Shown here piece after piece: positions 55,992 through 64,000 of a stretch of 64,000 nt of DNA. The notes below the pieces were generated by a model. That model was given only the letters and a program-made list of their open reading frames with translations, ran no database searches and was not told the origin of the DNA. The stretch's first letter is position 1, and each line of letters opens with the position of its first letter. A program made the position numbers and the translations under genes. This DNA is from Phyllostachys edulis (taxonomy: Eukaryota > Streptophyta > Magnoliopsida > Poales > Poaceae): NCBI GenBank assembly GCA_036346405.1, contig CM070561.1:6450834-6514833 (forward strand), written 5' to 3'.

Positions 55992-56579
55992 GGTAAAGAC
56001 GGTAGCGGTGGAGACATCTGGCCATGGGGGTGAAACATCTATTCATCGCGCTGGGGAGGAAGTTGCTGCGGATGATCCTCCCAGCTTCCAAGCCCAAGCT
56101 ACTAGTGCCGCTACCCCCGAAGGAGAAGAAGAGTTCGAGCTCTTTGACCACACCTTCGGGTTCTTCGCTCCTGCCACCGTTGTGGGCTCCCGTGCGTTCA
56201 GATCTCGTGATCGCATTCCTCACCCTAAGGATATTCCCAATAGATGGGATGTTTTCGATGATGAACGTCTCGAAAGGGTATGGTGGAACCGAGTTGATGA
56301 ACTAAGGGACCCCACGAGGGTAGTGTCTTCGTTTGCTCGGACAGCCATGAATGTAAGTACCTGAAATTTGGTATTTACATCTATGCCTTTTCATGCTTCT
56401 CATTGCCTTTCTTTGCGCAGAATACATTGGAGCAAATTGTCACTGTTGCCGAATATAACAGGCAACTTGTCCAGCTATGACAAGACAAAGCGCTACTCTG
56501 CGAGTAGGCGGAGAGGTGGTAAATGCTTGCTTTTAAGTAGCCTTTTATGTTTTGACCACTTACGGCACTTGCGGGGTTT

Positions 56580-56681
56580 GTCGTGAAGATCTTACGACTA
56601 GGTAATTGGTCGTAGGAGGATTCTGACCAAGGTATTATCGTGAAAAACTTACAACAAGCGGTCATAGAAGAACTTACGACC
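56580..56681. repeat. Hairpin array in a second intron of the antisense gene
   Basis: Four more degraded units start at about 56580, 56608, 56636 and 56660; the last reads GGTCATAGAAGAACTTACGA then CC. It lies between the exon ending near 56516 and the acceptor near 56718. Confidence 0.8.
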
Positions 56682-57846
56682 AGGAACTATGCTGACGTCT
56701 ACCCTTTCCCTTTGCAGGTTTAAGAGTGACGAGAAGACCTTAGCTGATTCTCTCGACTATGAAAAAGCTGAGATGAAGAAGCTAAGAGAGGAGATTGAAG
56801 ACCTCTACAAAAAGCTCCAGGAGGCAAACTCTGCAAACCAAAAGTTACAGGGATGACTAAGCTGTAAGTGCTGAACTTAAGACCGCCTTCGACCTCCTTT
56901 TCTTTTTCTGAATCTCATTCTCTTTCAGACAAAGACCAAGAGGTTCAGACGTGGGAACAACGTTACCTTAAGGACACTACCTCCCACGCTGAAGAAGTCA
57001 AGAAGTTAGATTCTCAACTCGTTGTTAAGCAAATCTTTACCTGTGATTGATTGTGTTTTTCTTTCGAGGTCATTTTATCCGACTGGTCTTATTCTTTTCA
57101 GAACAAGTCGTACAAGTAAAACGACTTTGCGAGGCTTCGACTCGCAATCAGGAGGAAATGAAGGCTTTGAAGATCAATCTCCAGGACAATATTTCACTCC
57201 TGAACAATGTACTTGGTGGGCTTCATGCTGAGGAGATTACTCCTCGTGACGACACGTTGTCTACCCAATCGAGTGCCATTGGTGAACAAGTCAGAACTTT
57301 GCAAGAGTTGGTGACTACTCTGAGGGCTAACCAATTCGACTTGATAAAGGATGCGGTTCAAGAGGGAATAAGATTGGTCTTAGCAAAACTTAAATCTCAT
57401 GATCCCAACCTTAATCTGTAGCCTGTCGTAAACAACTTCGCCTGCCCTGAACCAGAGGCAGAGCAATTAATAGCGATAATGCAGCTGATCGCCGAGTTGG
57501 TCACGGAGGGTATGCAAATTAGTTCTCCTCCGCTAGAGTAGTCTGTACCAGAGTCCTGTAAAGACAATTTTTTTGTTGATGTTGATATATAATCCTTCCT
57601 TTTTCCTGAAAATCATCTTATCGAGTAGTTAGTAACTCATAAGATAATGAATGAAAAAAATAGCAAGACTAAGAATTGAAGTTAAATTAATAACTTTATC
57701 CTAACCCCTGACTATTTGCTTAGTTTATTTAGATAAATCGAGTAAATAGTGTTAAATGGGTTTTCTAAAAAAGAGAGCGGTTTAGCTAACTTGTAGTTTT
57801 TCGATCACGATAATCTTGCACTGGTCAAAAGAGTAGGAATGAGTCA

Positions 57847-58405
57847 ACACTAGGAAGTTCCTTCTAGTGGGCAGGACCACGTGCAGAGAGGAAAGGCTTC
57901 GACTAGGTGATGTTACCATCTCCAACCAGATTAATCAATTCAAGAACGGTTAACTTGAGTTAGATAAACGTCTGGAGTTCCTTAAAAAATTTGTTCAACT
58001 TATTTCAATGCACCCAGTAGTTTTGCTCTGGTAGCAAGAGTTAGAAATAGAACAACACTAGGAAGTTCCTTCTAGTGGGTAGGACCACGTGCAGAGAGGA
58101 AAGTTTTCAACTAGGTGTTGCAACTTCCTCCGACCAATTAAAACAAACTGAGTTTATTGAAAGTAGTCGAGTAAATTTGGAAAGTGTACTCAGCTTAATT
58201 TATTTTTCAAAAACATGAATGAAGAAATAAATTAAGGTACTAAGAGTTGGCTTGACATTATTTCGACCATGTTTTGAACCCAAGCTCTTTGTGTTGGTAG
58301 TAAAAAGGGAGGAACGAATCGACTCTAAGAAGTTCCTTCTAGTGGGCGGGACCACGTGCAGATAGGAAATGCTTCGACTAGGTGATGTTACCATCCTTTC
58401 GACCA
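57847..58405. repeat. Three-fold repeat with inverted core and G-box
   Basis: Blocks at 57847-57920, 58053-58136 and 58318-58405 each hold ACTAGGAAGTTCCTTCTAGT (an inverted repeat; ACTCTAAGAAG variant in the third), then GGACCACGTGCAGA with a CACGTG G-box at 57878, 58086 and 58333. The block is part of longer units of about 205-265 bp. It lies between the antisense gene and pol. Confidence 0.85.
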
Positions 58406-58427
58406 GTGTAAAGATGAACTAGGTACT

Positions 58428-58507
58428 GGTCGTAGAATGTCTTACGACCAGTGTATTGTCGTGGAAGAGTTCACGACTAGGAACTGGTCGAGGGTGGACC
58501 TTCGACC
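58428..58507. repeat. Hairpin array downstream of the antisense gene
   Basis: Three units at 58428, 58458 and 58486: GGTCGTA/TACGACC, GTCGTG/CACGAC and GGTCGA/TCGACC. The last two show matched changes in both arms. Confidence 0.85.
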
Positions 58508-59014
58508 AGGGTATGGTTGAAAGAATTGTCAAAGCGATACTCAAAGTAAAATAATAAAGATAGAAAGAACATGGTGCTTTATTGAATGGTTGGTTGCTTG
58601 CACATAGAATTTCTTAATCGGTCTATGTTCAAGAATTAGAGAACTTCGTACTAGTCCATTGCCACCGTCACCGAGCACGGATGCATAACCCGACCAGTGT
58701 AAGAACCTTCCCACTTGGGGAAAGTTTGTTACGATTAGGCGGGATTGAATTTTCCTCGAGCCAAGTCACCTCTGACAAAGGCTGCGAGGTTAGACCTTCG
58801 ATCGTAGTATTTGCGCGAGGCTTCTTTGGTAGGCTATTTGAGCAGTTAAGGCATGATTTCTCTTCTCTTCAAGCAGGTTAATGTCATCTGCTCGAAGTTG
58901 TTCTTGGGTTGAGTCATTGAAACTCTCGACCCTTGTAGACCTGATCTTTAGTTCTCGCGGAAGCATGGCTTCGGCACCAAAGATTAGGAAAAAATGTGTT
59001 TTGCTGTTGCGGAG

Positions 59015-59902
59015 CTAGCGGTCGTCGAATCGCCCATATATCTTGAGGTAATTCTTATACCCAAGCCCCGAGCGCTTAACAAGCTGGTCGAAGACTCGAG
59101 TTTTAATTCCCTGCATTATTTGGCCATTCGCTCGTTCGACTGCCCCATTGCTTTGGGATGGGTGACAGAGGCGTAACAGAGCTTGGTACCCAACTCGTCG
59201 CAAAATTCCTGAAATTTTGCGCTCGAAAATTGTTTACCATTATCTGTGATTATTCGACTTAGTACTCCAAACCGAGTAATCACGCTTCTCATCATGAACT
59301 ATTTTGCGGTTTCCGTTGTTATCCCAGTCACAGGTTCGGCTTCGATCCATTTTGTGAATGTATCAATAGCCACAAAAAGGAACTCGAAGCCTCCTGGAGC
59401 CCTTGGGAACGGTCCTAGGATATCGAGACCACAGTGCATAAAAGGCCAAGATAGAGGATTGTTTGTAATGCAGTGGTTAGTGTATTTGCCCGCTATGAAT
59501 GCGGCATTGTACACATTTCTTAACCAACTCTTTGGCATCGTAGAGGGCTGTTGGCTAGTAAAATCCTTGTCGAAAGGCTTTTCCGACCAACATTCTGTAG
59601 GAAGCATGAGTTCCACAGATGTCCCCGTGTATGTCGTGAAGGAGGTTTAGTCCTTCTCTCTATGGTATGCATCGCATGAGTACCCCTTGAGTACCTCGTT
59701 TATAGAGGACTCCTTCAACCAAAGTATATATTTTGGCCTTTCGGGATAAATGATCTTCTTCGAGATCGTCATCGGGTACGGAACCCGTCTGAAGATACTT
59801 GTAGATGGGATCCATCCAAGTATTCTCGTATTCTAGAGAGGTTGTCTCAATAGGAGATGTCTCTGGTGTGTCCACCAGAGACGGCTTCTGGAGTTGCTCC
59901 AA
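59015..59902 (-). pseudogene. Integrase of the second Tat element
   Basis: On the minus strand a linker (59660-59902; MDPIYKYLQTG, KIYTLVEGVLYKRG) leads to the integrase zinc-binding part. The core follows (59299-59616; CGLDILGPFPRAPGGFEFLF, AIDTFTKWIEAEP), and then SNGAVERANGQIMQGIKTR at 59015-59203 with the catalytic Glu. The first Asp is in GLDILGP. Parts lie in different frames, so it is broken. The order RT before integrase is that of Ty3/gypsy. Confidence 0.85.
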
Positions 59903-60029
59903 GAAGACCCCTTTTGGTACTTGTGATCGGGAAGAAGCTATCCGAGCAAGTGATGCTGAGGAAATTATCCTTCGAGGATGAATTGTACCTCGGCGAAAAA
60001 AATATTTTTCAAGCTTTGAACCTCCGATA

Positions 60030-61035
60030 AGTTTTCACGTTCTCGACTAATCTTGTGTTCACTACGTGGCGTGGCGACTAGATAAATTTAGGCGTCTCTT
60101 ACGGTTTGGGAAACGAGCAGAACCCTCGTAAGATATCTCTTGACATCCTCGAAGGCAGCGTTTGTCTCTTCCAACCACTCGAAACCTTCATGCTTCCTTA
60201 GAAGTTTGAATAAAGGTAGTCCTTTCCCCCTGTCGTGCTATAAAACGACTTAAAGCCGCCATACACCCTGTGAGCTTTTGGACTTCTTTCTTCGTGGTTG
60301 GAGAGCGCATTTGAACAATGGCTTTTATCTTTTCGGTATTTGCTTCGATCCCTCGTACAGAGACCAAGAATCCAAGTAATTTTCCTGAAGAGACTCCAAA
60401 CACACACTTCTTAGGATTGAGTTTCAAGCGGTGTTTTCTGAGGTTGTCGAACGTCTCCTGCAAGTCCGAAACATGATCAAGCGGTTTGATGCTTTTTACG
60501 ACTAGATCGTCAACATAGGCTTCCAAATTTCGGCCTAACTGAGGTAAAAAAGTCGATTGCATCAAGCGTTGAAAAGAAGCGCCAGCATTTTTTAGACCAA
60601 ATGATATTTTGACATAGCAAAATATACCAAATGGAGTAATAAGTATGGTCTTTTCTTCATCTTCTAGACACATATTAATCTGATGGTAGCTAGAATATGC
60701 ATCTAGAAAACTTAATGTTTAAGTAACCAAATAGAGAGTCAACCAAGCGATCGATATGAGGTAAAGGAAATCATCTTTTGGGCAAGCTTTATTAAGATCG
60801 GTGAAGTCTCGCACATTCGCCACTTGCAGTTAGACTTCCTAACCATTACTGGGGTTGGCCAACCACTCGGGTGGTCGACTTCTCTTATAAAGCCTGCTTT
60901 AAGTAGCTTGTCCAATTCTGACCTTATAGCTTCTGGTCGATCACGGGTAAATCTTCGTAATTTTTGTTTTACGGGTACCTTGTCAGGCCGTAGAGCTAGC
61001 CTATGCTCGATCACTTCTCTGGGGACTCCGGGCAT
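60030..61035 (-). pseudogene. Reverse transcriptase of the second Tat element, 3' part deleted
   Basis: Minus strand: PGVPREVIEHRLALRPDKVP (60739-61035), VMVRKSNCKWRMC, then 60188-60673 with FGIFCYVKISFGLKNAGASF and YVDDLVVK. Similarity to the left copy fades at about 60030. The part that would hold the end of the RT connection and all RNase H is gone, and the integrase linker starts soon after. Frameshifts are present near 60740 and 60830. Confidence 0.85.
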
Positions 61036-61251
61036 GTCGAATGCTTGCCACGCGAAGACATCTGCGTTTTCTCAGAGGAAAGTGATGAGGGCGTCTTCCT
61101 ATTTGGGATCGGAAGTATCCCCGATGCGAACAGTTTTCGAAGGTTCCTCCTGATCCAGGGGAACCTCTTTGACTTGGTCGTTCGGCTTGGGCCCAGCTTT
61201 AGGCTTCGAGCTCTTGGTCGAAGGCTGCCCTTTTTCTTCTCGAGCTGGCAT

Positions 61252-61788
61252 CTAACCCACCATCGCGAGAGATCGACAGTCACACGTTTGCGCCATCTTC
61301 TTATCACAATGAATTGTGATTACTCCTTTGGGACCTGGCATCTTAAGACATTGATGCCCATAATGAGTTGCCATTAAGAATTTTGCCAAAGCTGATCGTC
61401 CGAGTATGGTGTTATATGCCGTATCGAAATCGACCACATCAAAGGAGATCTTCTCCGTCCTAAAATTACTTGGTGTTCCAAATGTTAAAGGAAGAGAAAC
61501 TTGACCAATAGGTTTGGCCGAAGACCCTAGTATAATATCATGAAATGAATATCTTACCGATCTTACCTTGGTCCTAGGTACTTGCATCTCGTCCAGGGTA
61601 TTTGTCAGCAAAATGTTTAACGAGCTCCCACCATCAATCAACACTCGATTTACTCGGCGGTTGTTGATGGTGGAGTTCGACTTCTGATCGGATAACGACT
61701 GGTTGAGTCGAAGGATCGGCGGCAACAACCTTCTCGAAAGAGATGGTGACTTCCACCACCGGTACTTTATTGACAAGAGGGGAGTCAA
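61252..61788 (-). pseudogene. Aspartic protease region of the second Tat element
   Basis: A 178-codon open stretch with RVNRVLIDGGSSLNILL (D-G-G-S active site) and FDVVDFDTAYNTILGRSALA, typical of gypsy proteases. It follows gag in a different frame with overlap near 61634-61788, either a frameshift mutation or the remains of a programmed shift. The left copy has the same arrangement. Confidence 0.82.
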
Positions 61789-63954
61789 TGGAGTTTACCT
61801 CGCGTTCGACTGCTTTAAGCTGTCGTCTTGACTCGTACGCTGATGATCCCCCAAAGATGTGTTCGATGGTGTGCTCGGGATCTTGAAACGATATGTCCTC
61901 GTTATCGTCCGACTGTGTACGACCACTCGCTTGCCCTACTTCTTTGAAGGCAGGAAGTGACCCCTTGCCATTGTAGTAGTCTTCGAGTTTTCGTTGGAAA
62001 ACTTGGCAGTTGCGAAGGTCATGTCCTTCCTTTTTATGGAAAGGGCACCACCTCGGCTTATCGTTCTTTCGTTCGGTGCTCTTACCTTTGCCTCGATCAG
62101 GGTATTGTTTAGCAGTTCGTGGCTCCTTATCGCTTACAGCCAGGACCTCCTTAGAAGCATTGACTTGAGGCTTTTGGCCATTTGCCTTGTTCTTGGATTT
62201 CTGGGCCTTCTTATCCTTCTTTTTGCTACCTTCGTCAGTCTCCTGAGGATGCTGGTCATCTCGATCGATGATTTTGGTCAACTCGACTGCTTCATCAATA
62301 GTAGCGTACTGATCAGCCATCTCGAAGAGTTCGGGTACAGTAGCAGGAAGGTTCAAAGCGATGTCCTCCGTGATCCTTCTGTTGCGGACTCCCTGCTTGA
62401 AGGCTCTAATAACAGATGAGTCAGAAACCTCAGGAATAGAGTTGCGAACCTGACTGAAATGCCTGATGAATTGGCGTAGTGTTTTGTGGTCATTTTGTCG
62501 TATCTTGTGTAGGTCGTCCTACTTTCCAAGGTGGTGGTAGGTGCCCTGAAAATTGGCCAGCAATAGATCGCAGAGATGCTGCCACGAGTAGATTGACTCG
62601 ACTGGTTGGTTTAATAACCATGATCGAGCAGACCCTTCAAGTCTGATCGGAAGGTAATTAGCCATGACGTGCTCTCCTCCTCTGCTACTCGAGCAGTGAT
62701 GCGTGTAGATCTGAAGAATTCGATGGGATTTTGAGACCCATCAAATTTCTCCATGTTCCTCTGATCGAAAGCTAGCGGCGAAGAATAGCTGGGAGGTCGG
62801 CGAGAATGCGGACATCCGTAATTACGTCAGTGCGCCTTCTTTGTAGAAAAGAGGGTTGGCGTCGTCGGTGATCGTACTCGACGATACCCAGCGAGGGGTG
62901 AATCTGACTTATGGTAAGTCTCGATCCTACGAGGGTAATACTCCTCGTATTTTGTCTGCTATTGCAGACCTCTGGGTCGGAGCGGTGAATGATCACCTCT
63001 CCTAAGAGCTTTGTGATCGTCAGGCGTTCGAGGAACTCTTTTTCGGTTTGGGGAGCGATGCACCTTGCGGCGATCCCCATGCGGTGAGTTATTCGAACGA
63101 CTGGAAGTTGATGGAGTCGTACTGCTACGACTTCCAGAATGATGTCGGTGGGGTCATTCGAGCTTGCTCATCGTACTCCGCAACCTTCGTGCGATCTCTT
63201 CAGCAAAGAGGTCATAGCCGGGTGCTCGGGCAAGTTCTCGAGATGGGTTCTCGAGCAGGTTGTTGATATGCTGAAGTTCCTGAGCTTCTTCTGACTGGTA
63301 TTGAGTGCGCCCAGGCAATTTTCTCTGAGCTACGACTCTTTTACGTCGGTTTGCTTGAAATCATCCATACGATCCTTGAGCTTGCCTTAGTGAAGTCGCG
63401 ATGATCTCGAGAATTTCCGCAGCGCTCATCGAGTATTGACTCGGTCATTGTTGGAGGTGTCTTTGTCATTGCCACGGCGGTCGTAGGGTGTGATCTTGAG
63501 GGCGTCCTCGGCCTGTCTCTATGAGAGTTATTGCTACGAGGAAGGGCGAAGACCTCCGTTGATGATCTCCACTTGCGCTAGAGGCCTCCTCGCTGAGAGT
63601 CATCGAATGACACCATCTGGCGACTTGGAGCAAACCCTCCAAGAAGAAATTTGGGTTATCTTAGTCTCTGTCGACAAGCGAGTCTGCGTTGGGATGGTCG
63701 AACTCACAGGAAGAGCACGTTCGATCACATCCTTGGCTGGGCTAACCAGAGAGAGAGAATCACCAGATGCTGATGAAGATCTGGAATTACGACTTTCAAG
63801 AGTTGTCGCGCCAGGTCGGACTGTCTCAGGTGGACTTAGACATTTGGAGAGGGAACCCTCACCGTGCCCCGAGTCTGCCTTGGGATAGCCCTCATTGTGG
63901 TCGGATTGACCCTTACCCTCTGAGGAAGTTGGTTCCCCATCTGGACGTATAGTT
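61634..63954 (-). pseudogene. gag of the second Tat element, 5' end near the window edge
   Basis: The nucleocapsid part (61634-62356) is Lys-rich and contains CPFHKKEGHDLRNC, a Cys-x2-His-x4-His-x4-Cys-type knuckle usual in Tat gag. Upstream, in other frames, come the capsid part and, towards 63950, the acidic Ser-rich N-terminus seen in the left copy. The start codon lies outside the window. It is broken by several small deletions, for example in 62690-62800 and 63440-63660. Confidence 0.8.
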
Positions 63955-64000
63955 GTGGGGGATAAGGATCCCTCCTCAACTCCATCAGTGGTAAAGTCTC

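Larger units (their letters stand above)
53803..57421 (+). pseudogene. Antisense gene of the Tat element (putative gypsy-type transposon domain), multi-exon
   Basis: A plus-strand gene opposite to gag-pol. From ATG 53803 (MVEATSQWAES, then a stop) coding sequence resumes with CGFRLPAHHFL and the open exon 54040-54546 (VFVYLCEAYLGI, WKKRWFYWEI). This is the pattern of the rice domain listed as putative gypsy-type transposon (Transposase_28). Further exons have clear GT-AG borders: about 54617-54738, 54947-55240, 55713-56351, 56421-56516, 56719 onwards, and a coiled-coil-like last exon to 57421. The exon at 55713 encodes a repeated GAVVETEAATT peptide. The product's role is unknown. Several stops and frame changes are present. 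Confidence 0.7.
52419..64000 (-). mobile_element. Ty3/gypsy retrotransposon, Tat lineage, second copy, runs off the right edge
   Basis: On the plus strand from left to right: 3' LTR, polypurine tract, an antisense spliced gene on the plus strand, a repeat-rich spacer, then pol and gag on the minus strand. An additional antisense gene between pol and the 3' LTR is known in Tat relatives. Its 5' LTR is beyond 64000. The family is that of the element at 1434-6857. The RNase H region is missing between the integrase linker and the reverse transcriptase, and frames are broken, so it cannot move on its own. Confidence 0.88.

Overview
This is nuclear DNA from a grass, most likely rice (Oryza) or a close relative. 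The evidence is a GC-rich, intronless pentatricopeptide-repeat (PPR) gene, a (TA)n array carrying Micron-like elements, Tat-lineage Ty3/gypsy elements of the rice RIRE2 type, Tekay/Del-type LTRs, a Sirevirus (Ty1/copia), and a Mutator-like element carrying a plant mobile domain gene. Species assignment is inference. No bacterial, organellar or CRISPR-like content was seen.

Layout. 1-6857: an LTR on the minus strand (1-1407) abuts a decayed Tat-lineage gypsy element (about 1434-6857, minus strand) whose 5' LTR is 6062-6857. 7064-8600: three Micron-like repeats separated by (TA)n tracts. 8605-9440: an LTR-like remnant. 9632-11872: an intact 746-aa E-type PPR protein similar to Arabidopsis At4g32430. 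14109-24576 (minus strand): an 11-exon gene for a CW-type zinc-finger protein. Its coding phase is continuous over all exons (1565 aa), and its introns hold a Mutator-type MITE and a hAT-like element, both with target-site duplications (TSDs). 25990-48153: one Mutator-like DNA transposon with matching terminal inverted repeats and a near-perfect 9-bp TSD. It has been inflated from about 6.7 kb to 22 kb by later insertions: a 4.59-kb solo LTR (26674-31263, TSD ATAAT) and a Sirevirus (33967-44852), which itself holds a Tekay-type LTR piece from 38161. The transposon's cargo is two adjacent decayed minus-strand genes, a plant-mobile-domain (PMD) gene and a GRF-zinc-finger-like gene. 49118-52414: another solo LTR (TSD GTAGT), hit by a 5'-truncated LINE (49648-50313, 10-bp TSD). 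52419-64000: a second Tat element, minus strand, running off the window.

Only the PPR and CW genes look like functional host genes. They probably act in organelle RNA processing and chromatin reading respectively, and nothing indicates joint regulation. Everything else is transposable-element sequence in nested layers, whose order of insertion can be read from the target duplications.

The two most unusual signals are these. (1) In the Tat elements there are 29-bp-period arrays of short hairpins whose two arms change together (GGTCGTA/TACGACC, GATCGTA/TACGATC, GTCATA/TATGAC, GTCGTG/CACGAC). They occur in both LTRs, in introns and an exon of the antisense gene, and downstream of it. (2) The PMD plus GRF-type gene pair forms the cargo of a Mutator-like element that has no recognisable transposase.
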